From: Bradyrhizobium sp. BR 10289
GTDB lineage: Bacteria > Pseudomonadota > Alphaproteobacteria > Rhizobiales > Xanthobacteraceae
Length of the DNA: 64,000 nucleotides
Direction: 5' to 3'
Assembly (NCBI RefSeq): GCF_019455385.1
Contig: NZ_JACOFR010000001.1
Location: 186,001 to 250,000 of the forward strand
The notes under the pieces were generated by a model. The model did no database searches, was not told the DNA's origin, and worked only from the letters and a program-made list of their open reading frames with translations. This document shows, in pieces, positions 53,775-62,758 of the stretch. The position numbers were made by a program, and so were the translations under genes. Every line of letters starts with the position of its first letter. Position 1 is the first letter of the stretch.

Positions 53775-54239
53775 TTACTTCTCCGCCACCTTCTTCGCGG
53801 CGGCCGCGTGGATCGCGGCGCGAATGCGCGGATAGGTTCCGCAACGGCAGAGATTGCCCGACATCACCTGATTGATCTGGTCATCCGTGGGATTGGAGAT
53901 CCGATCGAGCAGCGAAATGGCCTGCATGATCTGGCCGGTCTGGCAGTAGCCGCATTGCGGCACCTGATGCTCGATCCAGGCCTGGATGACCGGGTTCTGC
54001 TCCTTTTTCTCCAGGCCTTCGAGCGTGACGACCGATTTGCCCGCGACCTCGCCGATATGCGCCTGGCAGGACCGCACGGCTTTCCCGTCGATCCGGACGG
54101 TGCAGGCGCCGCATTGTGCGACCCCGCAGCCGAATTTGGGGCTGGTGATGCCGAGTTCGTCGCGCAGGACCCAAAGCAAGGGCATCTCGGGAACGACATC
54201 GACGCGATGTTTGGTCCCATTGACGGTGAGCTCGAACAT
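53775..54239 (-). CDS. [2Fe-2S] subunit of isoquinoline/aldehyde oxidoreductase (IorA-like)
   Basis: From ATG 54239 the protein is 154 residues. The plant-type ferredoxin domain has [23 protein letters not shown], and the second cluster domain has [19 protein letters not shown] and [16 protein letters not shown]. It passes electrons from the molybdenum centre to the cytochrome. It precedes the large subunit by 1 bp. A longer frame exists upstream but lacks domain character. Confidence 0.93.
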   Translation of the reverse strand: MFELTVNGTKHRVDVVPEMPLLWVLRDELGITSPKFGCGVAQCGACTVRIDGKAVRSCQAHIGEVAGKSVVTLEGLEKKEQNPVIQAWIEHQVPQCGYCQTGQIMQAISLLDRISNPTDDQINQVMSGNLCRCGTYPRIRAAIHAAAAKKVAEK

Positions 54240-54607
54240 GTTTGTGCGTCCTTCAAAGTTTGCCGTCCACACGGCCCAATCGCCGGGTTCAAGTCCCGGT
54301 CCGAGCGCGGCCATCGCCGCCTCGGCAACGGCGGAATCCCACCGTCTCCGCAAGTCTAGCGGGACATCGAAGAGGCCGCAGTTAATTGTGGTAAAAGCTG
54401 ATGCGGGATCGGCACGAAACTCGTGCGATCATGCAAACACCGCCGGATAGGTGGTCATGTTTGTCGCACCTGGTTACGCGGATTGCGCGATCGAATGGGG
54501 TTGATCGCGGATCGCTGGAGAACTGCCGTCCTCCAGCGACTGTGACGTTTGATCCTGATGCAGCTACCGTGCTGGCACGATCGCGCGCTGCGATCAACTT
54601 TTGCCAG
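54240..54607. other. Intergenic region, no gene recognised
   Basis: This 368 bp holds the promoter of the oxidoreductase operon and the 3' flank of the amino acid ATPase gene. A CCGGG-TTCAAGT-CCCGG T-arm-like hairpin lies at 54283-54299, but no acceptor stem or D-arm supports a tRNA. Nothing else stands out. Confidence 0.5.
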
Positions 54608-55375
54608 CTAGTGGATGATCTGATTGAGGAAGCCTTTCGCCCGTTCGCTGCGCGGAGCCCGGAAGAATGTCTCGGGATCAGCCTCCTCCAAAATGCATCC
54701 GCGGTCCATGAAGATGACCCGGTCGGCGACCTCGCGGGCGAAGCCCATCTCGTGTGTCACGCAGACCATCGTCATTCCGTCTTTCGCCAGCTCGACCATG
54801 GTGTCCAGCACTTCCTTGACCATCTCGGGGTCGAGCGCGGAGGTCGGTTCGTCGAACAGCATGATCTTGGGCTGCATGCACAGTGCTCGCGCGATGGCGA
54901 CCCGTTGCTGCTGCCCGCCCGAGAGTTGTGCGGGATATTTGTCGGCCTGATCCTGGATGCGTACCTTGCGCAGCAGGCCGAGCGCACGAGCGCGCGCCTC
55001 GGCTTGCGAAATGCCGCGAACCTTCATCGGGGCCAGCATGCAGTTCTCGGCGACCGTGAGGTGCGGAAACAGGTTGAAGCTTTGGAACACCATGCCGACT
55101 TCGCAGCGCACGCTGTTGATGTCGGCGAGACGATGGCTCAGCTCGACGCCATCGACGACGATCCGGCCTCCGTCGTGCTTCTCGATATGGTTGATGCAGC
55201 GGATCAGTGTCGACTTGCCGGAACCGGACGGCCCGCACAGCACGATCTTCTCGCCCTTGCCGACTCTGAGATTGACATCGTTCAGCGCGGTGAACGCGCC
55301 GAACCGCTTCGTCACATTCTCGACGACGACGATCGGGGCGGCCTGGGCGGTCCCGCTCACGGTCTCCTGAGGCAT
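54608..55375 (-). CDS. Polar amino acid ABC transporter ATPase (HisP/GlnQ type)
   Basis: The 255-residue ATPase starts at 55375 ([16 protein letters not shown]). Walker A is GPSGSGKST, signature [15 protein letters not shown], Walker [17 protein letters not shown], and the H-loop is [12 protein letters not shown]. It energises the two permeases encoded upstream. The intergenic gap to the permease is 23 bp. The operon order is binding protein, permease, permease, ATPase. Confidence 0.93.
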   Translation of the reverse strand: MPQETVSGTAQAAPIVVVENVTKRFGAFTALNDVNLRVGKGEKIVLCGPSGSGKSTLIRCINHIEKHDGGRIVVDGVELSHRLADINSVRCEVGMVFQSFNLFPHLTVAENCMLAPMKVRGISQAEARARALGLLRKVRIQDQADKYPAQLSGGQQQRVAIARALCMQPKIMLFDEPTSALDPEMVKEVLDTMVELAKDGMTMVCVTHEMGFAREVADRVIFMDRGCILEEADPETFFRAPRSERAKGFLNQIIH

Positions 55376-55398
55376 GTTCGTCTCCCGAACTCGAGGCG

Positions 55399-56091
55399 TT
55401 ATCGCGATGTGGCGAGAGCGTATCGTTTGCGAAGGATAGCGACGCACTGGGACGCTGCAGAGCTGATGGCGAGGTAGGCGAGTGCGACGACGAGGTACAT
55501 TTCGACGAGGCGGCCATTGAGCTGCGCAAGCTTGGAAGCGGCGCCCAGAAGATCCGTCAGCGACAGGACGTAAACGAGCGAGGTGTCCTGAAACAGGATG
55601 ATGGTCTGGCTCAGGATGATCGGGCTGGCCACGCGCAGGACCTGCGGCAGGACGATATGGCGATAGGTATCGTAGGTGGACAGCGCGAGCGCCTGGCAGG
55701 CCTCGAACTGGCCCTTGTTCACGGCGCGCAGGCCAACGCGGATGATCTCGGAATAGTAGGCGGCCTCGAACAGGCCGAAGGTGATGAAGGCCGTGAAGGT
55801 GGCGCCGATCGGGACAGGGCGGCCGTTGCCGCTGAGATAGCCGAGCACGATCGGTACCAGGAAGAAGAACCAGAACAGGACGAGGATCAGCGGGATCGAC
55901 CGGATCACCGCAACGTAGCCGCGGACGACCTGAGCCAGGACGGGGACCTCGAAGTGCTGGACCAGCGCAAGACAGGTCCCCAGAACCATGCCGATGGCGA
56001 ACGCGGCTGCCGTCAGCGAAAGCGAGAAGACCAGACCCGACCAGAGATAGGGCCAGGATTGCGCGACAATGGAGAAATCGAGGGTGTTCAT
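55399..56091 (-). CDS. Polar amino acid ABC transporter permease (HisM/GlnP type) 2
   Basis: The 230-residue protein has about five membrane segments and the HisMQ motif [46 protein letters not shown], which holds the EAA coupling loop. It starts at 56091, overlapping the other permease by 4 bp (ATGA). The longer frame upstream is a shadow of the first permease. Confidence 0.92.
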   Translation of the reverse strand: MNTLDFSIVAQSWPYLWSGLVFSLSLTAAAFAIGMVLGTCLALVQHFEVPVLAQVVRGYVAVIRSIPLILVLFWFFFLVPIVLGYLSGNGRPVPIGATFTAFITFGLFEAAYYSEIIRVGLRAVNKGQFEACQALALSTYDTYRHIVLPQVLRVASPIILSQTIILFQDTSLVYVLSLTDLLGAASKLAQLNGRLVEMYLVVALAYLAISSAASQCVAILRKRYALATSR

Positions 56092-56882
56092 TTCGCGGCC
56101 TCCAGGGCGTTGGGCAAAGCGCCGGCTTGCTGCACCTCCGCGGCGAGATCCGCGTCGGCACTGAGCTTGACGGGCGCGCTGCCCGGAATCCGGACGGCTT
56201 TGTCGATGAGCATCATGCCCTGATAGGCTATCAGCGCCAGACAGAGGTAGATGATCGTCGCCGCCCCAAATGCCGTAAACGTCTGGAACGTGGCTTCGCT
56301 GATCTGGCGTGCCTGGGCGGTCAGCTCCATCAAGCCGATCGTGAGGGCGACGGACGTGTTCTTGTAGATGCCCATCACCTCGCTGGTGAGGCTCGGCACG
56401 ATGAGGCGCAAGGCCTGCGGCACGATGACGTATCGATAGGTGAGATAGCCGCTGAGGCCGAGAGCGTTGGCCGCCTCGATCTGTCCCCTTGGCAGCGCTT
56501 CGATGCCGGCGCGGACCTGCTCGGCGATACGCGATGCCGTGTAGAGTCCCAGGCAAAGGAGGGCCGGGAAGAATGATGCCCAGGGCGGCGGGATCTGTTT
56601 GATCGCGTCGCCGAGCGCAGAGGGGACCACCTCCGGGAAAACAAAATACCAGAGGAACATCTGCACCAGGACAGGGATGTTTCTGAAGATTTCGACATAG
56701 AGCCGGGCCGGGATCGCGAGGAAGCGATTCTGGACGGTGCGCCCAACTCCGACGACCACACCGATGCCGAAGGCGATCCACCAGCCGAAGAAGGCCAGCG
56801 CCAGCGTCCAGCCGAGACCCGACAGCAGCCAGTCGATATAGCGCTGGCCGTCCGCCGTCTGTTCAAAAAGCACTCCGAACAT
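56088..56882 (-). CDS. Polar amino acid ABC transporter permease (HisQ type) 1
   Basis: The 264-residue protein has the HisMQ fold: [21 protein letters not shown] near the middle and the EAA loop [32 protein letters not shown]. It pairs with the downstream permease. The start is 62 bp after the binding-protein stop. Confidence 0.92.
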   Translation of the reverse strand: MFGVLFEQTADGQRYIDWLLSGLGWTLALAFFGWWIAFGIGVVVGVGRTVQNRFLAIPARLYVEIFRNIPVLVQMFLWYFVFPEVVPSALGDAIKQIPPPWASFFPALLCLGLYTASRIAEQVRAGIEALPRGQIEAANALGLSGYLTYRYVIVPQALRLIVPSLTSEVMGIYKNTSVALTIGLMELTAQARQISEATFQTFTAFGAATIIYLCLALIAYQGMMLIDKAVRIPGSAPVKLSADADLAAEVQQAGALPNALEAAK

Positions 56883-56944
56883 CGCGAGCCCTCAACTTGC
56901 AGGTGCGAACGAGGATGTCCTTACGAGACGGCCGGCTCCGTCAA

Positions 56945-57841
56945 TCAATCGACCGCGTCGCTGGGATGCGCGATCCGCGCCATCAACTCGTCCGTGAGCG
57001 GGAATGCGAGATTCTCACCCTTGGGCGGGATCGGCCTGGTGAACCATTTCGCGTAGGTCTTCTCGAACTGGCCGGATGCCATTTGCTTGGAGAGAACGTC
57101 GTCGACGAGCGCCTTGAAGCCGGCATCCCCCTTCGTGAACATGAGCCCGTAATAGATCTTCGCGTAGCCCTCGGGCAGGAACAGCAGCGCATCTGGATTT
57201 GGCGCGGCGGCCTTGAGCCCGGCCAGCAGGATGTCGTCCTCCATGAAGGCGACGGCACGGCCGGTGTTCAACATCAGGAAGGATTCCGCGTGGTCCTTGG
57301 CCTGGACGATGTTGAGGCCGAGCTGCTCCTTGGCGTTGACGCCCTGCGCGAAAACGACCGCGTTGGAGCCTTGCGTGACGACGATGGTCTTGCCTTTCAG
57401 GTCGCCGGCGGTCTTCACGCCGCTGGCGGCCTTGACCAGCCAGCGCGGCTGGCTGACGAACGTTGCGACCGAAAACGACACCTGTTCCTGCCGCTTCTTG
57501 TCGTTCGCGGTGCCGCCGCACTCGATGTCGACGGTCCCGCTCTGGATCAGCGGAATCCGGTTCGAGGAGTTCACCGGCGTGTAATTGACCTTGAGGTTGG
57601 GCAATTTCAGCTCCTCCTTGATGCGATCGACGATCGCAGCGCAAAGATCGAGCGAGAAACCGATCGGCTTCTGATCGGGCCCGAGATAGGAGAACGGGAT
57701 CGACGCCTCACGGTGGCCGATAGTGATCGCGCCGCTCGACTTGATCTTGTCCAGCGTCGGGCTGTCGGCAGCCCCAGATGGCCTTGCGCCGACCACCAGG
57801 AGTCCGGGGAGAACCGCCAGGACCTGCACGAGCTTCTTCAT
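56945..57841 (-). CDS. Amino acid ABC transporter substrate-binding protein (family 3)
   Basis: The 298-residue protein starts at 57841 (MKKLVQVLAVLPGLLVVG) with a Sec signal ending near SGAAD. The mature part is the SBP_bac_3 fold: SGAITIGHREASIPFSYLGPDQKPIGFSLDLC, CGGTANDKKRQEQVSFSVATF, and DLKGKTIVVTQGSNAV. The recognition site resembles glutamate/aspartate binders (GHREASIPFSY), suggesting an acidic or polar amino acid. It follows the class V aminotransferase gene by 29 bp. Confidence 0.92.
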   Translation of the reverse strand: MKKLVQVLAVLPGLLVVGARPSGAADSPTLDKIKSSGAITIGHREASIPFSYLGPDQKPIGFSLDLCAAIVDRIKEELKLPNLKVNYTPVNSSNRIPLIQSGTVDIECGGTANDKKRQEQVSFSVATFVSQPRWLVKAASGVKTAGDLKGKTIVVTQGSNAVVFAQGVNAKEQLGLNIVQAKDHAESFLMLNTGRAVAFMEDDILLAGLKAAAPNPDALLFLPEGYAKIYYGLMFTKGDAGFKALVDDVLSKQMASGQFEKTYAKWFTRPIPPKGENLAFPLTDELMARIAHPSDAVD

Positions 57842-57870
57842 GGTATTTACCTTCCCCTCATGTGCCGAAT

Positions 57871-59031
57871 TCAAGCTGCGACCGACGAGCGTCCGAGCCC
57901 TCGTCGGCGGATGACATCGATCAGGCGATCGATGTCATCGGCGGTATTGAACATGCCGAGCGAGACGCGGATGCCGTCTCGTTCGGGCGACACCCGCACG
58001 CCGTTCTCCACGAAATGCCCGAGCCATTCCGCAGCGGGCAGGGCGATGACGTAGATGTGCGGCGCGCGGTGCTGACGCTCGCGCGGGCCAACGAGGCGGA
58101 CGCCTAGCTCGTCCAGGCGCGCGATCAGGTGGTCACCGAGATCGAAGCAGTGGTTCTGGATGTTCTGCACCCCGATCTGCTCGATCATGTCGAGGGCCGC
58201 ACCCAGCGCATGAATGGCCGGAAGATTGAAATTGCCGAGCTCGAAGCGTCTGGCGGTCGGCGAGGGTGTCATCCTGTCGGGACGCGCGATCAGATCCTCG
58301 GGGATCTCGGCGAGGCTCGCGGCGGCGAGATAGGCCGGTTCGAGCTCTCCGAGGGACTTGTCCCAGTAAAGCAGGCCGAGCCCCTGAGGCACCAGCAGAC
58401 CCTTGTGGCTTCCGGAGCCGATGAAGCTCGCGCCTATCGCCTTCGCGTCGATTGGCACGACGCCGATCGCCTGCATCACGTCCACGATGAAGTAGAGCTT
58501 CCTGCTGGCGCACAGCGCGCCGACGCTCGCGATGTCGAAGCGGTGTCCGGCGTGGAACGTCACATGCGACATCGAGATCGCGCGCGTGTTGCCGTCGATG
58601 AAGGGGACAAAGCTGTCGGCGTTCACGACTTCCGTCATCGGGATGAAGCGGACCTCGACGCCCTTCCGCTGCAGATGGAGGAACGCGTAGGCGTTGTTCG
58701 GATGATCGCCGTGGATCATCAGGACATTGTCGCCCGCCCTGAGCGGCAGTGCGTTGGCCGCGATGTTCATGCTTTCCGAGGTGTTCTTCGTGAAAGCGAT
58801 CTCGTCGGCGCTCACCCCGAGAAAGCGGGCGACTTTTGCGCGGGTCTGCTCCACCCGGTCGAGCCAGACGCTCTTCGGACCGGCTGTCTCAAAACCCTCG
58901 CGAAGAAAAAGCTCGATCGCGGCCTTCACCGGGCGCGCAAGCGGGGTTTGAAATCCGGAGTCCAGATAGACCATCCGTTCGACGGCGGGGAATTCCTTCC
59001 TCACGGCTGCGACGTCGTAGTGACGAGACAT
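57871..59031 (-). CDS. Class V PLP-dependent aminotransferase (cysteine desulfurase/isopenicillin epimerase-like)
   Basis: The protein is 386 residues from ATG 59031 (AGGAG 6 bases upstream; an ATG two codons earlier has no spacing for it). The PLP lysine is Lys210 (IGSGSHKGLL), Asp184 and Gln188 hold the cofactor ring (FIVDVMQAIG), and the N-terminus (EFPAVERMVYLDSGFQTPLARPVK) is typical of fold-type I class V. Members transaminate, epimerise or desulfurate amino acids. As the first gene of the transporter operon it probably acts on the imported amino acid. It is divergent from the IclR regulator. Confidence 0.9.
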   Translation of the reverse strand: MSRHYDVAAVRKEFPAVERMVYLDSGFQTPLARPVKAAIELFLREGFETAGPKSVWLDRVEQTRAKVARFLGVSADEIAFTKNTSESMNIAANALPLRAGDNVLMIHGDHPNNAYAFLHLQRKGVEVRFIPMTEVVNADSFVPFIDGNTRAISMSHVTFHAGHRFDIASVGALCASRKLYFIVDVMQAIGVVPIDAKAIGASFIGSGSHKGLLVPQGLGLLYWDKSLGELEPAYLAAASLAEIPEDLIARPDRMTPSPTARRFELGNFNLPAIHALGAALDMIEQIGVQNIQNHCFDLGDHLIARLDELGVRLVGPRERQHRAPHIYVIALPAAEWLGHFVENGVRVSPERDGIRVSLGMFNTADDIDRLIDVIRRRGLGRSSVAA

Positions 59032-59167
59032 CCACATCTCCTGTTGGCGCGCCGCCGGCGACTGGCCTCTCGGCCAGGCGGCGGAGCGAGATTCCGGGAA
59101 CGGCGAGGCTGTTTTGCACAGTTTTTGCTCAATCACCGGCAACGCCGAGAATATGAGCTTTCAGGCC

Positions 59168-59190
59168 TTCGACAAAACAAATTTGTCGAA
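59168..59190. promoter_or_regulatory. Perfect 9 bp inverted repeat in the aminotransferase/IclR divergent promoter
   Basis: TTCGACAAA at 59168-59176 and TTTGTCGAA at 59182-59190 are exact inverted copies around a 5 bp centre, in an AT-rich patch between the two divergent genes. It is the natural binding site candidate for the IclR regulator at 59269. Confidence 0.65.
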
Positions 59191-59268
59191 TTTCAATATG
59201 TTTTATTCCGAAAAATGATAGTATTTGGCGTTGATCTTGATTTCGCTGGCACTTTTAGCCGAGGGACC

Positions 59269-60063
59269 ATGACGAAGCGCATTGAGAAGGACGGGCCGCT
59301 GGATCGTGCCTTCGCGATCGTCCGACACGTTGCCGAGCAGCGCAAAGCCGTATCAGTGGCAGAGATTGCGAAGGCTCTCGCGCTGCCGCTTCCGACGGCG
59401 CACAGGCTGATCGGGAATCTCGAGGACCGCGGACTGCTTCAGAAGGCTTTGGGGACGAAGCGTTATGTGGTGGGAAACCAACTCGTCACGCTGTCGGCCG
59501 CCGTCATTGGAGCGGCCTTCCGCACCGCGCGGCGGCACGCGGTGCTTCGGGCGGTCGCGGGAGAAATCGGCGAACAGTGCGAGATCGGCGTCGTGCGCGA
59601 CAATGTCGTCGCCTATGTCGACAGCGTTCGCGTTTCGGAGCCGCAAGGCCTTCAGTTCAATCCGGGAGAGGCGGCGCCGCTCCACTGCACCTCGACCGGA
59701 AAGATCTACATGAGCAGGCTGCCCGAGCGCATCAGGGCGAAGCTGTGCCGCGCGCTGCCTCTGACCAAATTCACGGAGACGACGATCGTCGACGTCCACG
59801 GACTGATGAAGGTCCTCGAGGACACAAGGCAGAAGGGCTGGGCCAAGACCAACGAAGAATACGTCAAGGGCGTCGTCGGATGTGCCGTCCCCATCCTGTC
59901 ACCCGATCGAGAATTGATTGCCTGCTTGGGCGTCTCCGTGCCGGTGGCGCGCGTGAGCTTCACCGAGCTGGACCGCTTCATCCCGCCGCTGCAAAAGGCT
60001 GCCGCGCTGTTGTCGGAGACCATTCTGCAGGTCGAGGACGACGATGGGGACGATGCCCGATGA
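59269..60063 (+). CDS. IclR-family transcriptional regulator
   Basis: The 264-residue protein starts at ATG 59269 (MTKRIEKDGPLDRAFAIV), with GAGGGA just before it; the frame is open far upstream through the aminotransferase region but that is a shadow. The winged helix has VSVAEIAKALALPLPTAHRLIGNLEDRG, and the effector domain has LQFNPGEAAPLHCTSTGKIYMS and GWAKTNEEYVKGVVGCAVPI. It likely controls the divergent aminotransferase-ABC operon in response to an amino acid or its keto acid. Confidence 0.92.
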   Translation: MTKRIEKDGPLDRAFAIVRHVAEQRKAVSVAEIAKALALPLPTAHRLIGNLEDRGLLQKALGTKRYVVGNQLVTLSAAVIGAAFRTARRHAVLRAVAGEIGEQCEIGVVRDNVVAYVDSVRVSEPQGLQFNPGEAAPLHCTSTGKIYMSRLPERIRAKLCRALPLTKFTETTIVDVHGLMKVLEDTRQKGWAKTNEEYVKGVVGCAVPILSPDRELIACLGVSVPVARVSFTELDRFIPPLQKAAALLSETILQVEDDDGDDAR

Positions 60064-60321
60064 TGCCAACATACCCCTGTTTTGCCCGACGTGTCAAGTT
60101 GTAATTCGGAAAAGTCGTAAGTCGTTGATCCCGCACGCTTCGCTACTGTGCATGGGGTTGTTTTCGCATTTTGTCTTGATCGCCCGCCTGAAGTGCCTCT
60201 TGCTGCCGGGGGATAGACGGCATCATCAAACTGTAACACTGGCGTAATTGAGTACCCGTGATCCGGAGGATGCCGTCAGCCATCTTCCGGAGACGGGGCA
60301 TCTGTTGATGTGGGGTGGGCC

Positions 60322-61338
60322 ATGGCTGAGCCGGCGAAGCTTGCCAGCGCGATATCGAACACCGAACCTGCCATTCCGGGTCTGGTGTGGGCGTTCCGCC
60401 TGCACAGCGACGGCAGCGCCGAGGCGCTCGCGATCGACCAGCCGATCGAGTTCAGCCATGACGGCCGGCTCTGGCTGCATTTCAACCTGACCGACGCGCG
60501 GTCGCGGCCGTGGATCGCGAGCTCGCATCTTCCGCCGCTCGCGCGCGAATTGCTGCTCTCGAACGACACGTTCCAGCAGCTCCATGTCATCGATCATTGC
60601 GTCTACGGCGTGTTCTCCGATCTCGTGCGCGACATCGACAGCGCGACGGAGGAGACCGCGTTCTTGCGCTTCGCCATGACCGAGCGCCTGCTGGTCAGCG
60701 GCCGTCATCAGGCGCTGTGCTCGGCGGACGCGACGCGGCGCGTGCTCGAAGGCGGCTACCGCGTCGACAACGTCGCCCATCTCCTCGAGAAGATCGTCGA
60801 CGAGGTCGCCGACACGCTCGATCGCATGGCCGACAAGCTCGGCCAGGAGATCGACGGCATCGAGGAACGGATCCTGGCCGACGACGCCAAGCCGGAGATG
60901 CGGCGCGACCTCGGCCGGCTCCGCCGCACCTGCGTCAGGCTGCACCGTCAGCTCACCGGCCTGCGCGTGCTGTTCCACCGGCTCGACCAGAAGAACACCG
61001 ATCACCTCTCGCCAAGCTTGCGCATCCAGGCCGGCAAGCTGGCACAGCGGCTGGATGGGCTCGATCACGACATCGTCGAATTGCGCGAGCGCAGCCGCCT
61101 GCTGGAGGAGGAGCTGCGCTTCAAGAACGAGGAGGAGAGCAACCGCCACCTGCACACGCTCTCCATCGTGACGACGCTGCTGTTGCCGCCGACGCTGATC
61201 ACCGGCATTTTCGGGATGAACACGAAAGGCCTGCCGCTGACCGATGTCGAGGAAGGGTTCATTTATGCTGCCGTGCTGATGGTCGCCTCGATCGGCGCAG
61301 CCTATCTCTTCATGCGGCGGACGGGTATCTTCAAGTAG
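60322..61338 (+). CDS. CorA-family divalent metal transporter (ZntB-like)
   Basis: The 338-residue protein starts at ATG 60322 (GGGGTGGG just before); GTG 60310 would add four residues. A large cytoplasmic domain is followed by two C-terminal membrane helices separated by the selectivity motif GMN in GIFGMNTKGLP, which is followed by the acidic loop LTDVEEGF. It mediates magnesium, zinc or related ion flux. The N-terminal WAFRLHSDGSAEAL and WLHFNLTD style is that of ZntB. It is followed 13 bp later by the porin gene. Confidence 0.88.
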   Translation: MAEPAKLASAISNTEPAIPGLVWAFRLHSDGSAEALAIDQPIEFSHDGRLWLHFNLTDARSRPWIASSHLPPLARELLLSNDTFQQLHVIDHCVYGVFSDLVRDIDSATEETAFLRFAMTERLLVSGRHQALCSADATRRVLEGGYRVDNVAHLLEKIVDEVADTLDRMADKLGQEIDGIEERILADDAKPEMRRDLGRLRRTCVRLHRQLTGLRVLFHRLDQKNTDHLSPSLRIQAGKLAQRLDGLDHDIVELRERSRLLEEELRFKNEEESNRHLHTLSIVTTLLLPPTLITGIFGMNTKGLPLTDVEEGFIYAAVLMVASIGAAYLFMRRTGIFK

Positions 61339-61351
61339 CATACGTCAGCCG

Positions 61352-62758
61352 GTGTCAGCCTTGATCGAGATTGCCCATAGCTTTCGATGGCGAGCTGTGA
61401 TCGTGCTTGCGTGCACGGTGGCGAGCACGGCTGCGTTCGCGGGTGCCAAGGACGAAAGCGCCGCCGGGTGGCTGGCGCCGACATGGTTCAACGAATGGCA
61501 TGACGGCCTTGCGGGCAAGGGCCTGAATTTTGGCGCCACCTATATCGCCGACAACATCGCCAATGTTTCCGGCGGCGTGAAGCGCGGCGCCATCCATTTC
61601 GGCCGCCTCGACCTGTCGGTCGATGCCGATCTGGACAAGCTGGTCGGCTGGACCGGCGGACGCTTTTACGCCAATGCGTTCGTGATCTATGGCCAGGGCC
61701 TCTCGCGCAACTACGTGATGAACCTCGCCACCATCAGCGAGATCGAGGCGCTGCCGGACCAGCGGCTCTACAACGCCTATTTCGAGCAGAGCTTCTTCGA
61801 CGGACGACTGAACGTCAGGGCCGGCCAGCAGGCGGCCGATGTCGAGTTCTTCGACAGCGAGACCGACGATCTCTTCATCAACGGCACCTTCGGCTGGCCC
61901 GCGATCAAGGCTTCCAACCTTCCGGCCGGCGGCCCGGCGCCGCCGATCGCCGTGCCCGGCATCCGCGTCAAGGCGGCCTTGACCGACAAGATCACCGCCT
62001 TCGGCGCGGTCTTCAACGGCGATCCCTCGGGGCCGGGCGACCAGGACCCGCAGCTGCGCGACCATCATGGCCTCGCCTTTCGCGTCAATGATCCGCCGTG
62101 GGTGATCGGGCAGGTCCGGTTCGATTATGACATCGACATCGGCGGACGTCCGCTCGCCGGCAACTTCACGCCCGGCGCCTGGAAGCATTACGGCTCGTTC
62201 GACAGTCAGCGCTTCACCGCGGAAGGGCAGTCGATCGCCGACCCCGAGGGCAGCGGCATTCCGGCAAAGCTTCGCGGCAATTACGGCATCTTCGCCGTGA
62301 TCGAGCAGGTCCTGTACCGCCCGCCGGAGGTGAAGGAGAACAGCACCTCGGCCTCGCTGCCGGGCGTCACCGCGTTCGGTCGCATCGCCTACAGCCCGCC
62401 GGACCGCAATCTGATCGACCTTTATCTCGACGGCGGCGTCGGCTTCGTCGGCTTCGTTCCGGGGCGTCCGCTCGACCGCTTCGGCGTGGCGGCGGCCTAT
62501 ATGCGCATCTCGAACACCGCGCGCAACCTCGATATCGACACCAATGTCTACACCGGTGTCCAGGGGCCGGTGCGCAGCAACGAGACCTTGCTCGAGATGA
62601 TCTACGAAGCGCACATCAAGCCGGGCTGGCTGATCGCGCCGTACTTCCAATATGTGTGGCGCCCCTCCGGCGGCATCCCGAACCCGAACGCTCCGACCGG
62701 CGTGTCGCGGATCGGTGACGCCGCGGTGTTCGGCGTCACCTCCACGCTCCGGTACTAG
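61352..62758 (+). CDS. OprB-family carbohydrate porin
   Basis: The 468-residue protein starts at GTG 61352 with a signal peptide (VIVLACTVASTAAFAGA) and the OprB features: a starting helix-rich part LAPTWFNEWHDGLAGKGLNFGATYIADNIANVSGG, beta-rich barrel repeats (RLNVRAGQQAADVEFFD, GIRVKAALTDKITAFGAVFNGDPSG), and a C-terminal aromatic residue (VTSTLRY). It allows sugars across the outer membrane. It is convergent with the MFS gene; the stop codons overlap. Confidence 0.88.
   Translation: MSALIEIAHSFRWRAVIVLACTVASTAAFAGAKDESAAGWLAPTWFNEWHDGLAGKGLNFGATYIADNIANVSGGVKRGAIHFGRLDLSVDADLDKLVGWTGGRFYANAFVIYGQGLSRNYVMNLATISEIEALPDQRLYNAYFEQSFFDGRLNVRAGQQAADVEFFDSETDDLFINGTFGWPAIKASNLPAGGPAPPIAVPGIRVKAALTDKITAFGAVFNGDPSGPGDQDPQLRDHHGLAFRVNDPPWVIGQVRFDYDIDIGGRPLAGNFTPGAWKHYGSFDSQRFTAEGQSIADPEGSGIPAKLRGNYGIFAVIEQVLYRPPEVKENSTSASLPGVTAFGRIAYSPPDRNLIDLYLDGGVGFVGFVPGRPLDRFGVAAAYMRISNTARNLDIDTNVYTGVQGPVRSNETLLEMIYEAHIKPGWLIAPYFQYVWRPSGGIPNPNAPTGVSRIGDAAVFGVTSTLRY

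Noticed and set aside
54283-54299. tRNA T-arm-like hairpin (CCGGG TTCAAGT CCCGG)
   Set aside because: The following seven bases (TCCGAGC after the arm) have no complementary acceptor strand about 65 bases upstream, and no D-arm or anticodon arm is seen.
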